Positions 28,357-36,896 of a stretch of 64,000 bases of DNA are shown one piece after another; positions within the stretch are counted from its first letter, which is position 1; every line of letters starts with the position of its first letter. The stretch is from Natrialba hulunbeirensis JCM 10989. Its GTDB lineage: Archaea; Halobacteriota; Halobacteria; Halobacteriales; Natrialbaceae. The stretch spans positions 106,270-170,269 of the forward strand of contig NZ_AOIM01000037.1 in assembly GCF_000337575.1 (NCBI RefSeq). The letters are read 5' to 3'. The translations under genes were made by a program, and so were the position numbers. The notes beneath the pieces were generated by a model. It searched no databases and had not been told where the DNA came from. It saw nothing but the letters and a program-made list of their open reading frames with translations.

Positions 28357-28491
28357 TCACAGATCCGTGAAAATTCGGAGGAGAATCCCGAGAACGAGCG
28401 CGATCGGCCCCAGCGTGATGCCGATCGGTGGCACCGGGGCGACGATGAGTACGATACCGGCGAGGATCAGGATCGTCGATAGTCTGACCAT
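28357..28491 (-). CDS. Very small hydrophobic protein
   Basis: A 44-residue protein, MVRLSTILILAGIVLIVAPV followed by PPIGITLGPIALVLGILLRI: two hydrophobic helices joined at Pro-Pro. I chose the ATG at 28491; the longer upstream frame has a Trp/Arg-rich composition unlike coding. Small proteins of this type are common in haloarchaea and their role is unknown. It lies upstream of the oxidoreductase on the same strand with an 80-nt gap. Confidence 0.5.
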   Translation of the reverse strand: MVRLSTILILAGIVLIVAPVPPIGITLGPIALVLGILLRIFTDL

Positions 28492-28607
28492 GTGATACCT
28501 AATCCACACCGTCCGGACGGGTAGCACTACGGCCGGCATTCCCAGCCACTGCTGTCCCGGCTGCCGGAGCCAGTACGCCTTTGGCGCTCCCGAGTGCGCA
28601 ATCTGGT

Positions 28608-29165
28608 ATGAGTGACCAACCCACACCGAACGGAACCTTCCAACCCGTCTTCGAAAATCGCGTTCGCTTCGCCGAAACCGATCTCCAGGGGATCGTCTTC
28701 TACGGCGAGTACTTCACCTTCCAGGACGAGGCCATCTCGGCGTACCTCCGCGACCTCGAGTACGGTTACGACCAGATGGTCGCCGACGGCTGGCAAATCC
28801 ACGTCGTCAACGCGGAACTCAACTATCGCGAGGGCGCGCAGTTCGGCGACCGACTGGTGAACGAGGCCCGCGTTGTCGAACTGGGCAACTCGAGTGTCAC
28901 CTTCGAGTACCGCGTGCGGCGAGTGGGCCGAGACGAGCGCGGGCGTGAGCGCGAGGAACTCGAGTCGGACGACGCTGTGAGGAGTGAGACAGTGGGAGGA
29001 GGTGATACTGCGGTGGATGCAGGCGACGAGGTGGACGGAGCGGACGAGCCAATCCTCGCCGAGGGGACGGTCACTCACGTCGGCGTCGCCCTCGAAACGG
29101 AGGAGCCGATCCGGATCCCGGATGCGTTCCGCGACGCCGTCGCTGCGTTTCAGGACGGAATTTGA
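28608..29165 (+). CDS. Acyl-CoA thioesterase, 4HBT hotdog family
   Basis: A 185-residue protein with a hotdog-fold N-terminal part: RVRFAETDLQGIVFYGEYFTF holds the Asp of the 4HBT active-site helix (ETDLQGIVFY). It hydrolyses acyl-CoA thioesters; the substrate chain is not predictable. A Glu/Asp/Gly-rich insertion (about 107-148) interrupts the last strands, before EGTVTHVGVALE. I chose the ATG at 28608 (MSDQPTPNG); an upstream start adds nine residues without a good promoter. Confidence 0.8.
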   Translation: MSDQPTPNGTFQPVFENRVRFAETDLQGIVFYGEYFTFQDEAISAYLRDLEYGYDQMVADGWQIHVVNAELNYREGAQFGDRLVNEARVVELGNSSVTFEYRVRRVGRDERGREREELESDDAVRSETVGGGDTAVDAGDEVDGADEPILAEGTVTHVGVALETEEPIRIPDAFRDAVAAFQDGI

Positions 29166-29318
29166 GGACAGCGGCGTTCGACTACCGGGTTCGAGAGCCG
29201 AGTGCTGTTCATACTACCGGATAGAAGTCAATACGAAGCCGGTCGCATGCTTGCGGCGGTTCCGGCGTGAAACGGTCGCGAATCCGCGACCGACTTTACA
29301 GAGGGCTGTCCGGCAGTA

Positions 29319-30341
29319 TCAGTCGTCAGCCGTCACCACGTGATCGATCTCGACGTCGTCTGCACCGTCGAGTAGCCGATACTCGCCGTCGTCGAACTCG
29401 ACGACGCCCTCGTGGCGCAGGTGATCCAGATGGGCGTAGGCCTCGCCAGGCCCGTGGACGATGTGGATTCCTTCGAGGTCGCCGAACAGGTGGGCGCTGA
29501 CGGTCCAGGCGTCCGCCGGACCGTGCTCGCTGAGCACGTCGAGGACGTTCTCGGTGCGCTCGCGGTGGTGTTCGGCGATGGTTCGCGTGCGATCAGTCGG
29601 CTCCTCGATCGGGTCACGGTGGCCGGGCCAGACGCGGTCGTAGTCGCGGTCGGCGAGTCGGCGAAGCGCCGTGAGATACTGCTGGAGCGGGCGTTCGACG
29701 CGAACGTCCGCACCGCCCACGTTCGGGGTGTACACCGGCAGGATAGCGTCGCCGACGAACGCCTCGGCACCGTCGTCGACGGCGTCCGCGTGGGCTGTCT
29801 CGGGTCCATCCCGAATTTCGTAGCAACAGAGACCCGCTGCGTGGCCCGGCGTGTGGACGACTTCGAGCGTCCGGCCACCGACCTCGAGTACGTCGCCGTC
29901 TTCGATCGTCGTCACGTCGGCTGGCTCGCCCTCGATTTCCGAGGACGCATCGAGGAAGGAGAGCAGTTCTGCCTGCGAGTCCTCGGGAACGCCCCACTCG
30001 TCGAGGTACGCGCGTCGGCGCTCGTCGAGGTCGGTGAGCGCGTCGGACTCTTGTTCGACCATCGGGGCGTCGGCCTCGTGGACGTAAACCGTCGCACCGC
30101 TTTCGGCCTGAATCTCGCCGGCGAGTCCGGCGTGGTCGACGTGGAAGTGCGTGAGCACGATGTCGTCGACGTCGCTGAAGTCGTAGCCGCGTTCGGCGAG
30201 GCCGTCCGCGAAATCTGCGCGGATGTCGGGGGTCGCGATCCCGGTGTCGACGAGAGCGAGCGCGTCGCTGTCGGGGTCTGCGAGCACGTAGGCGTTGTTA
30301 CGTCCTTCGAACTCGTCGTTACCCAGCGAAATGCGGTCCAT
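29319..30341 (-). CDS. MBL-fold metallo-hydrolase
   Basis: A 340-residue beta-lactamase-fold hydrolase. Metal ligands: HFHVDH (65-70), a second His in HTPGHAAG, an Asp in FVGDAILP and a late GHRDP. An extra C-terminal winged-helix-like segment (about 265-325: TENVLDVLSEHGP...AYAHLDHLRHEG) is seen in the family of MBL proteins related to LACTB2 and some thioesterases. The substrate is unknown; it may act on glutathione-like thiols, acyl-thioesters or nucleic acid. Confidence 0.82.
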   Translation of the reverse strand: MDRISLGNDEFEGRNNAYVLADPDSDALALVDTGIATPDIRADFADGLAERGYDFSDVDDIVLTHFHVDHAGLAGEIQAESGATVYVHEADAPMVEQESDALTDLDERRRAYLDEWGVPEDSQAELLSFLDASSEIEGEPADVTTIEDGDVLEVGGRTLEVVHTPGHAAGLCCYEIRDGPETAHADAVDDGAEAFVGDAILPVYTPNVGGADVRVERPLQQYLTALRRLADRDYDRVWPGHRDPIEEPTDRTRTIAEHHRERTENVLDVLSEHGPADAWTVSAHLFGDLEGIHIVHGPGEAYAHLDHLRHEGVVEFDDGEYRLLDGADDVEIDHVVTADD

Positions 30342-30462
30342 ACCGACAGGGACCCGTCGAGCGCTAATAACTCACAGGGTATCGGAACAGCAGACAGTCT
30401 GAGGTGTCGGGTGAAAACGGGTGTCGGGTGTTGCTGGTCGGCCGTTCCGCAGAGGGGCCGCC

Positions 30463-31959
30463 TCAGTCGTTGAGTTCAGCCCGCAGCAGCTGGTTCACGT
30501 CACCCGGATCTGCACTGCCGCCGGTCTTTTGCATCACCTGGCCAACGAGGAAGTTGATCGCGCCGTCGTCGCCCGACTCGTAGTCCGCGACCGCGTCGGG
30601 GTTCTCGTCGATCGCTTCGACGACTGCTTGCTGCACTTCGTCCTCGCCCGTCTTGCCGAGCCCTTCCTCGGCAACGACTTCGTCCGGCGTGCGCCCGTCG
30701 TCGAGCATCGAGCGGAGCACGGTCTCGCGGGCGTTCTTCGCCGTGATCTCGTCCGTCGCGACGAGTTCGACGAGTCGCGTGACTTCGTCGAGGCGGCTCT
30801 CGATCCCCGTAATCTCCATGTCGCGGTAGTTGAGTTCGCCAAGCAGGTTGTCCGCAACCCACGTCGCAGCCAGATCCGGGTCGAACTCCTGGGCGACGTC
30901 CTCGTAGAAGTCCGCGACCTGCTTCGTCGACGTGAGCTTCGAGGCAGCCTCCTCACTCAGAGTGTATTCGTCCTGGAAGCGCTCGCGGCGGGCCGAGGGA
31001 AGCTCCGGAATCGAAATCTCGTCCTTCCAGTGAGAGACCCGCAGCGGCGGCAGATCCGCCTCCTCGAAGTAGCGGTAGTCCTTCTCCTCTTCTTTCGACC
31101 GCATCGAGACCGTGATCCCGCGGGACTCGTCCCAGTGGCGCGTCTCCTGTTCGACCGCGCGGCCGCGCTGGATGGCGTTCTTCTGGCGCGTCTCCTCGTA
31201 GGCCAGCGCCTTCTCCGCACCCTTGTGACTCGAGATGTTCTTAACCTCGGTGCGGTTCGCGGCCGCGAGTGCCTCCTCACCGATCTCCGTCACGTCGTCG
31301 CTCTCAATCTCGTCTTCGGGGATGATCGAGAGGTTCGCGTCGATCCGGAGGCTGCCGTCGCGCTCCGCGTCGAAGACGCCGAGGTACTCGAGTACCTCCT
31401 CGAGTTCGGCCAAAAAGGCGCGAACCTCGCCGGGGCTGCGGAAGTCGGGGGCGGTGACGACTTCCATGAGGGGCGTGCCGGCGCGGTTGTAGTTGACGAG
31501 CGTGTAGTCCGCGGAGTCGATGCCGCCACCGCCGCCGACGTGCTGGAGGCTGCCGGGATCCTCTTCCAAGTGCGCCCGTTCGATCGTTACGGTTCGGCGC
31601 TCGCCCTCGACGGAGATTTCGAGGTCGCCGTCGGCGCAGATCGGTTCGTCGTACTGCGTGATCTGGAAGTTCTTGGGCAGGTCGGGGTAGTAGTAGTTCT
31701 TCCGGTGGAAGCGGGTCTCTTCGGGGATGTCGGCGTCGATGGCCTTGCCGATTTTGACGGCGGCTTCGACGGCACCCTCGTTCAACACCGGCAGCGCGCC
31801 GGGGAGGCCGAGACAGACAGGGCAGACGTTTTCGTTCGGTTCGTCGGTCTGGTCCGTCGAGCAGCCACAGAAGATCTTCGTGTCGGTTTCCAGCTGGACG
31901 TGGACCTCGAGCCCGATGACGGTGACGAGGTCGCCCTGCTGGACGGTCTGGGCAGTCAT
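30463..31959 (-). CDS. gatB: Asp-tRNA(Asn)/Glu-tRNA(Gln) amidotransferase subunit B
   Basis: A 498-residue kinase/tRNA-binding subunit of the GatCAB amidotransferase, which converts misacylated Glu-tRNA-Gln or Asp-tRNA-Asn to the amide form. The N-terminus has IGLEVHVQLETDTKIFCGC and CPVCLGLPGALPVLN, with the zinc-binding Cys set. The C-terminal YqeY-like domain ends the protein. I chose the ATG at 31959; a TATA-like gtaaa (31985-31989 on the plus strand, tttac on the minus strand) lies 28 nt upstream. gatA and gatC are not adjacent. It is divergent from the vapBC pair. Confidence 0.94.
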   Translation of the reverse strand: MTAQTVQQGDLVTVIGLEVHVQLETDTKIFCGCSTDQTDEPNENVCPVCLGLPGALPVLNEGAVEAAVKIGKAIDADIPEETRFHRKNYYYPDLPKNFQITQYDEPICADGDLEISVEGERRTVTIERAHLEEDPGSLQHVGGGGGIDSADYTLVNYNRAGTPLMEVVTAPDFRSPGEVRAFLAELEEVLEYLGVFDAERDGSLRIDANLSIIPEDEIESDDVTEIGEEALAAANRTEVKNISSHKGAEKALAYEETRQKNAIQRGRAVEQETRHWDESRGITVSMRSKEEEKDYRYFEEADLPPLRVSHWKDEISIPELPSARRERFQDEYTLSEEAASKLTSTKQVADFYEDVAQEFDPDLAATWVADNLLGELNYRDMEITGIESRLDEVTRLVELVATDEITAKNARETVLRSMLDDGRTPDEVVAEEGLGKTGEDEVQQAVVEAIDENPDAVADYESGDDGAINFLVGQVMQKTGGSADPGDVNQLLRAELND

Positions 31960-31984
31960 TGAGCCACGATTCGGCCCGGTGGGG

Positions 31985-31990
31985 GTAAAG
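31985..31990 (-). promoter_or_regulatory. TATA-like element of gatB
   Basis: cttta/tttac on the minus strand, centred about 28 nt before the gatB start, in a GC-rich surround. The spacing fits a leaderless transcript. Confidence 0.4.
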
Positions 31991-32014
31991 CGTAACGGGA
32001 CACGCTCGCCCTGG

Positions 32015-32038
32015 TAGTGTGCCACCACACTATATTTA
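32015..32038 (+). promoter_or_regulatory. vapBC operator and TATA box
   Basis: A perfect 7-bp inverted repeat tagtgtg-ccac-cacacta (32015-32032) abuts and partly overlaps the TATA box tatattta (32031-32038). The TATA centre lies about 28 nt upstream of the vapB ATG, giving a leaderless transcript. A repressor bound on the dyad would cover the BRE/TATA region, as expected for toxin-antitoxin autoregulation. Confidence 0.65.
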
Positions 32039-32062
32039 TTCCTGCAGCGACTTGTGGTATCT

Positions 32063-32308
32063 ATGAGTACAGACCGGGTCGACGCGGAGAGCAAGGTTTC
32101 CGGAAACCAAGCGAACATTCCCGCCCGGATCCGTCGCCAACTCGATATCGACGACGGGGATCAGCTTCGGTGGAGCGTCGAGGACGATGGGACGGTCCGA
32201 GTCGAGGTCGTCCACCGTGAGGGTGGCTCGTTCGCCAACTTCGCGGGCTACGGCGGTGACGAGGAAACGGATGCAGCGACCGATCACGACGCGTGGGGAC
32301 TCGAGTAA
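32063..32308 (+). CDS. AbrB-like antitoxin VapB
   Basis: An 81-residue antitoxin with an AbrB swapped-hairpin domain: SKVSGNQANIPARIRRQLDI gives the conserved strand-turn-strand, and the C-terminal 30 residues are acidic and disordered, the part that usually wraps the toxin. The ATG at 32063 is chosen on TATA spacing; a GTG 9 nt earlier is possible. The stop codon is followed directly by the vapC ATG, so the two are co-translated. Confidence 0.88.
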   Translation: MSTDRVDAESKVSGNQANIPARIRRQLDIDDGDQLRWSVEDDGTVRVEVVHREGGSFANFAGYGGDEETDAATDHDAWGLE

Positions 32309-32743
32309 ATGCCACACGCCGTCGTGGACACATCGGTATTGTTCGCTGCAAGTTACCGTCGAGATGCGAGCCACGAAGAGGCATTGCCAATTCTCCAGGG
32401 AATAGACGACCAGTCCCTCCCGGAAGCCGTCGTTCTCGACTACGTGCTCGCCGAGACACTCAACGGACTCACGACACACGCCGGTCACGATGCGGCCGTC
32501 GATTTTCTCGACCGAGTAGAAGAAAACGCTCGGTTCCACATCGACACGCTCCGTCCAGACGAGCGAGCGACCGCCAAATCTGTCTTCCGAACAGACGACG
32601 CACTCTCGTTCGTCGACTCCTGTCTCGTCGCGTATCTGGAATCGAACGAACTCGAGTACCTGTACGCGTTCGACGATGATTTCGACCGGATAGACGAGAT
32701 TGCTCGGCTCACAACGCCGACGAACCCGTACGATCCCCGGTGA
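32309..32743 (+). CDS. PIN-domain toxin VapC
   Basis: A 144-residue PIN nuclease. Acidic metal ligands: VVDTSVLFA (Asp near residue 7), AETLNGL, and a late SFVDSCLVAY. It is expected to cleave RNA (tRNA or rRNA in studied VapC) unless bound by VapB. The start follows the antitoxin stop with no gap. It ends 27 nt before the end of the convergent synthetase gene. Confidence 0.88.
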   Translation: MPHAVVDTSVLFAASYRRDASHEEALPILQGIDDQSLPEAVVLDYVLAETLNGLTTHAGHDAAVDFLDRVEENARFHIDTLRPDERATAKSVFRTDDALSFVDSCLVAYLESNELEYLYAFDDDFDRIDEIARLTTPTNPYDPR

Positions 32744-32770
32744 GTATCGGCTGAGTGCGATTCTCGGTGA

Positions 32771-34795
32771 TTAGCGAGCGGACTCGAGTGCAGCGAGTGC
32801 GTCAGGGTTCTCGATGCTGCTCATGTCACCCAGATCCTCACCGGTGTAGGTCGCCTCGATAGCGCGGCGAATGATCTTGCCCGACTGGGTTTTGGGGAAC
32901 TCGTCGACGAACAGGATTTCGCGCGGACGGAACGGCTTGCCGAGTTCTTCGCCGACCTGCCCCCGGAGTTCGTCGCGGAGGTCGTCGGTCTCGTCGACGC
33001 TGTCCTCGAGAATCACGTAGGTGACGACCGCGGTGCCGGTGGTGTCGTCCGGCGCGCCGATGGCGGCGGCCTGGTTGACCGCGTCGTGGTCGATGAGCGC
33101 ACCCTCGACTTCGGCGGGGCCGACCTTGCGGCCGGCGACGTTCAGCGCGTCGTCGGCACGGCCGTGGAGGAACCAGAAGCCGTCCTCGTCTTGCTGGGCC
33201 CAGTCGCCGTGGTCCCACATCGGTGGGTCCTCGAACGTCGACCAGTACTCGTTCAGGTAGCGTTCGTCGCCCGACCAGAGCGACTTGGTCATGGAGGGAC
33301 AGGAGTCGCGGGCGACGAGGAAGCCACGTTCGTGGTCGTCTTTGACGGACTCGCCCGACGAGTCGACGATGTCGATATCCATCCCGATTCCGGGTCCGCC
33401 GAGCGTGCAGGGTTTGAGTGGCTCGGTCGGCATCGGCATCAGGAAGCAGCCACAGATTTCGGTGCCGCCGGAGATGTTGATGATCGGACAGTCGCCGCCG
33501 CCGACGTTTTCGTAGAACCAGCGCCAGGATTCGGGGTCCCAGGGTTCGCCGGTCGAACCGAGGATGCGAAGCGAGGAGAGGTCGTGGCCCTCTAGCCACT
33601 CGTCCCCGTGCTTTCGGAGGGCGCGAATTGCGGTCGGTGAGATACCGAACTGGGTGAGTTTGTGGCGATCGATCATCTCCCAGAACCGGTCCGGTTCGGG
33701 GTGGTCCGGCGCGCCCTCGTACATGAAGACAGTACCGCCAAAGGTGTGGGTCCCGATGAGGGTCCACGGCCCCATCATCCAGCCGATGTCCGAAACCCAG
33801 AAGAACCGGTCTGCTGGCTTGAGATCCATCCCGAAGTAAACCTCCTTGGCACACTGCACCTGCACGCCAGCGTGGGTGTGAACGATACCCTTCGGCTTGC
33901 CGGTGGTGCCTGAGGAGTACAGCAGCATAGACTCCTGACTCGAGGGAACCGATTTCGTCTCGTAGTCGTCGGACTGCGTTTCGACGGCGTCGGCCCACCA
34001 CTGGTCGCGCTCGTCATCCCAGGGAATCTCGTGCTCGCTGGTGTCTTCGCTTGCGCCGAGGCGGTCGAAGACGATGGTGTCCTCGACGTAGCCCGCCTCC
34101 TCGATGGCATCGTCTGCTGCGCCCTTGAGGTAGACCGGGTCGCCGCGGCGGTAGAAGCCGTCGCCCGTGAAGAGGACGGAGCACTCCGAATCCGCGATGC
34201 GGGTCGCTGCGGCGTCGACGCCGAAGCCCGAGAAGATCGGGACCGCGATCGCACCGACCTTGAAACAGCCGTAGAGGATCGAGACGACCTCCGGCACCAT
34301 CGGCATGTAGAGGCCGACCGTATCGCCGGTCTCGATGCCGCGCTGTTCGAGGGCGTTCGCGACCTGGTTCGACTGCCGGCGGAGTTCGTGGTACGTAACC
34401 TCACGTACGTTGCCGTCCTCGCCTTCCCAGATAGTCGCGACCTTGTTTCGACGCTTCGCGTCAACGGCGGCGTGGCGGTCGACCACGTTGTGTGCCACGT
34501 TGAGTTCACCGCCCGGGTACCAGTCGGTGAACTGCGGTCCCTCGCTGTCATTCCGGACCGTCTCGTAGTCCTCGTAGAACTCGATATCCAGGTAGTCGAC
34601 GATCTCGTCCCAGAACCAGTCGACGCCGCTTTCTGGCTCTCCCGTAATATCGGTCGTCGTCCGCTCGATTAGCTCCTCGTACCCACCGATCCCGTAGGTC
34701 TGCATGAACTCGGCGACGTTCGTCTCGTCGACGAACTCCTGGCTTGGTTCGTGGACGATTTCGTCGACGTCGTCGAGGCTCGTGTTCGCTGTCAT
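32771..34795 (-). CDS. Acetyl-CoA synthetase-like AMP-forming acyl-CoA ligase
   Basis: A 674-residue adenylate-forming ligase of the ACS type: P-loop-like YSSGTTGKPKGIVH, ISGGTEICG, DHGDWAQQDEDGFWF and the acetylation-site Lys in PKTQSGKIIRR. The length fits acetyl-, propionyl- or related short-chain acyl-CoA synthetases. The acid used cannot be decided from motifs. I chose the ATG at 34795, 14 nt after the stop of the SDR gene upstream, so they form an operon. Together they could turn 3-hydroxybutyrate into acetoacetate and then its CoA form, or activate a similar acid. Confidence 0.88.
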   Translation of the reverse strand: MTANTSLDDVDEIVHEPSQEFVDETNVAEFMQTYGIGGYEELIERTTTDITGEPESGVDWFWDEIVDYLDIEFYEDYETVRNDSEGPQFTDWYPGGELNVAHNVVDRHAAVDAKRRNKVATIWEGEDGNVREVTYHELRRQSNQVANALEQRGIETGDTVGLYMPMVPEVVSILYGCFKVGAIAVPIFSGFGVDAAATRIADSECSVLFTGDGFYRRGDPVYLKGAADDAIEEAGYVEDTIVFDRLGASEDTSEHEIPWDDERDQWWADAVETQSDDYETKSVPSSQESMLLYSSGTTGKPKGIVHTHAGVQVQCAKEVYFGMDLKPADRFFWVSDIGWMMGPWTLIGTHTFGGTVFMYEGAPDHPEPDRFWEMIDRHKLTQFGISPTAIRALRKHGDEWLEGHDLSSLRILGSTGEPWDPESWRWFYENVGGGDCPIINISGGTEICGCFLMPMPTEPLKPCTLGGPGIGMDIDIVDSSGESVKDDHERGFLVARDSCPSMTKSLWSGDERYLNEYWSTFEDPPMWDHGDWAQQDEDGFWFLHGRADDALNVAGRKVGPAEVEGALIDHDAVNQAAAIGAPDDTTGTAVVTYVILEDSVDETDDLRDELRGQVGEELGKPFRPREILFVDEFPKTQSGKIIRRAIEATYTGEDLGDMSSIENPDALAALESAR

Positions 34796-34809
34796 GGTGA
34801 TCGTGACTC

Positions 34810-35667
34810 TCACTCGTACGTTAGCGTCATGCCCCCATCAAACAACAGGTCCCCGCCGTCCAGATGCCGGCCGAGTTCCGAAAAGCCGAGCACAAAGAGA
34901 TTGCCGACGTCGATCGGGGTCATCATCTCTGTGACGCGGGACTGGCCGAGCATCACGTCCTGGATTACCTCGTCGACCGAGATGCCCCGCTGCTCGGCCG
35001 TGTCCTCGAGTTGATCCATCACGAGCGGCGTCTGGACGTACCCGGTGCTGATCGAGAACGAGCGAACGTCTCCTGTGCCTTCGGCAGCGATCGACTGCGT
35101 GAGACCGCGTAGACCGAATTTCGAGATATTGTACCCAACTTTGTCGCTCGTGACGTAATGTCCGTGGACCGATGCCATGTTCCCCACACAGCCACCACCG
35201 CTCGCAGTGTCACGGAAGTGAGGGAGACACAGTTTCGAGAGATACAGCGGTGCTCGAAGCATCACCTGATGCATGCGGTCGTAGGCATCCATCGGGAAGT
35301 CCTCGATCGCATCGATATGTTGCAGTCCGGCGACGTTCGTGAGGTACTTGATGTCACCGAAGGTTGCGGCCGTCTCAACGATGCGCTCGATATCGTCGTC
35401 GACCGTGAGATCACCAACGATTGGCTCGACTTCGCCCTGCAGATCGAGTTCGTTGCGTCGGGCGACCGTTTCCGCGAGTGCGTCCTCGTCGATATCTGTC
35501 GCCGCGACGGTCAACCCGTTCCCGGCGGCGGCGAGCGCGGTTGCACGACCGATCCCAGAGCCCGCTCCGGTAACGAGACAGACGTTCCGTGCAGTGAACG
35601 ATTCGTCGTCGATCGTGTGGATATCCGAGCGCGTTACCGACGGTGGCGTGACCTGTTGCTGTGACAT
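34810..35667 (-). CDS. SDR oxidoreductase, 3-hydroxybutyrate-dehydrogenase-like
   Basis: A 285-residue short-chain dehydrogenase. NAD(P) loop VTGAGSGIG (about 33-41); NVAG; catalytic Ser in NMASVHGHY and Tyr/Lys in YNISK. The overall layout, including the SFSISTGYVQTPLV stretch, resembles 3-hydroxybutyrate dehydrogenase. An N-terminal extension of about 25 residues precedes the fold. It is first in an operon with the acyl-CoA synthetase. A HTH regulator is divergent from it across 148 bp and is a likely controller. Confidence 0.8.
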   Translation of the reverse strand: MSQQQVTPPSVTRSDIHTIDDESFTARNVCLVTGAGSGIGRATALAAAGNGLTVAATDIDEDALAETVARRNELDLQGEVEPIVGDLTVDDDIERIVETAATFGDIKYLTNVAGLQHIDAIEDFPMDAYDRMHQVMLRAPLYLSKLCLPHFRDTASGGGCVGNMASVHGHYVTSDKVGYNISKFGLRGLTQSIAAEGTGDVRSFSISTGYVQTPLVMDQLEDTAEQRGISVDEVIQDVMLGQSRVTEMMTPIDVGNLFVLGFSELGRHLDGGDLLFDGGMTLTYE

Positions 35668-35815
35668 AACCGTCTACGATAGAACTACGCCTAGATGACG
35701 CTAAACACAGGCGTTAACATATCAACAGAACACACGACTGGTTTATCCCAACGACGGATTCGTAGATATATTGTAATAACTATTAATACACCCATTTGAT
35801 TGTTTATACCTAGCA
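35668..35815. promoter_or_regulatory. Divergent promoter region, SDR gene / HTH regulator
   Basis: A 148-bp region, AT-rich toward the regulator side (35761-35810). For the regulator, tattaata (35781-35788) is about 31 nt from its ATG. A second tttata at 35803 is too close to the ATG to serve as its TATA box. An acgc-N9-gcgt short dyad at about 35698-35714 lies in the middle. Confidence 0.4.
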
Positions 35816-36529
35816 ATGATCGATCTCGATATCGACATGCGGCAGTACGATTGCCCGTTCATCGACACGACCGATGACATCGATATCGCCTTCTCGGCCG
35901 TCCAGTGGCAACTCGATACCGACGACGAAAAACTCGAGACGCGACTCATCGCGAGAGCGGATTCGGTGGGTGCACTCGAGAACGGATTGCACACGCTCCG
36001 CAATCACTCGAATATGACCGACTGTTACGTCCTCTCGAAGCGGGGGAACGTCGCCCAGATTGGGACGACCATCGAAGAGACGAACGCGATGCGGACGATC
36101 CAGCGAAATGGCGGCTACATCACCGGTCCGTTCCAGATCGAAAACGGCCGCGAACACTGGCGCGTCGGGTTCGACAGTGACGAGGACGAGGACCACACGC
36201 TCGCCGAACTCGAGCGACACAACGAGTTCAACGTCGAGGACCGAGACCAGTTCGGGCCGACGGCACTGTTCGATCTCCTCGATAACTCGAGTAGTGCGAT
36301 GCGGTTGCTCGAGGGCTGTCGATCGCTGACCGAGACCGAACGCGAGACGTTCAGGACCGCGTCACAGAACGGGTACTACGAGACGCCGCGTGAGACGACG
36401 CTCGGCGAACTTGCGGATCACTTCGATATCTCGAAGACGGCGGTTTCGATGAACCTCCGCCGGAGTGAACGCAAGATCCTGCAGGGGGTACTTTCCGTTT
36501 TGGACGATATCGATGATGAGTCGTTCTGA
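35816..36529 (+). CDS. Bacterioopsin-activator-type HTH transcriptional regulator
   Basis: A 237-residue regulator. The N-terminal part (QYDCPFIDTT, then two alternating strand-helix repeats) is a haloarchaeal sensor-type domain. The C-terminal HTH-10 segment is at about 180-235: LGELADHFDISKTAVSMNLRRSERKIL. It is divergent from the SDR/acyl-CoA synthetase operon and may respond to that pathway's metabolite. The gene ends in a 15-bp tandem repeat that overlaps the stop codon. Confidence 0.82.
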   Translation: MIDLDIDMRQYDCPFIDTTDDIDIAFSAVQWQLDTDDEKLETRLIARADSVGALENGLHTLRNHSNMTDCYVLSKRGNVAQIGTTIEETNAMRTIQRNGGYITGPFQIENGREHWRVGFDSDEDEDHTLAELERHNEFNVEDRDQFGPTALFDLLDNSSSAMRLLEGCRSLTETERETFRTASQNGYYETPRETTLGELADHFDISKTAVSMNLRRSERKILQGVLSVLDDIDDESF

Positions 36530-36593
36530 CGGCTGTTGTTCTGACAGGCGTTGTTCTGGCGGGCGTTGTTCTGACGGAGTATCGTTCTGGGAG
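36520..36593. repeat. 15-bp tandem repeat across the stop codon of the HTH gene
   Basis: Units of the form gt(c/t)gttctgacggct begin at 36520, 36535, 36550 and 36565, with a weaker fifth to about 36593. The HTH gene's stop tga (36527-36529) lies in the first unit. A separate imperfect 24-bp direct repeat (aactcgatctgccaggaatgtc / agctcaatct...) follows at about 36637-36683. Confidence 0.8.
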
Positions 36594-36896
36594 GGAGTCG
36601 TCTGCCGGAGCATTGTTCTGCGCGTAGGCCGTTTTGAACTCGATCTGCCAGGAATGTCTGAGCTCAATCTGCCAGGGATGTCGATACGCAACGACACCAC
36701 CGGCCGTCTACAGTATGGCGGCAACTGTGTAGCCCGTTTACACGACTGCGTCGTGAGGCCTCCGTCTCGTTGACGACCTGGTGGCTGCGCTCGCGGTCGT
36801 CATCCCCCGTTCTCGCCGATTGAATGCGTACGATATGCCAAACCGGGAATATGTGTCTGACGTACGTTTATGTGTCAGGCAACGGGCCTAGATGGT
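36530..36896. other. Intergenic region between HTH gene and the smc cluster (367 bp)
   Basis: It carries the two repeat sets described and, at its right end, the TATA-like tttatg (36867-36872) about 27 nt upstream of the next start. No coding frame with archaeal codon usage was seen. Confidence 0.6.
36867..36872 (+). promoter_or_regulatory. TATA box of the coiled-coil gene upstream of smc
   Basis: tttatg is centred 27 nt before the ATG at 36897, suggesting a leaderless transcript that may run on into smc and scpA. Confidence 0.5.

Noticed and set aside
30421..31962. A 513-codon plus-strand frame over gatB
   Set aside because: gatB on the minus strand has all family motifs; the antisense frame is a shadow.
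35803..35808. tttata just before the HTH gene as its TATA box
   Set aside because: It is only 8 nt from the ATG, too close for transcription to start before the gene. The element at 35781-35788 fits better, unless the true start is the ATG at 35837.
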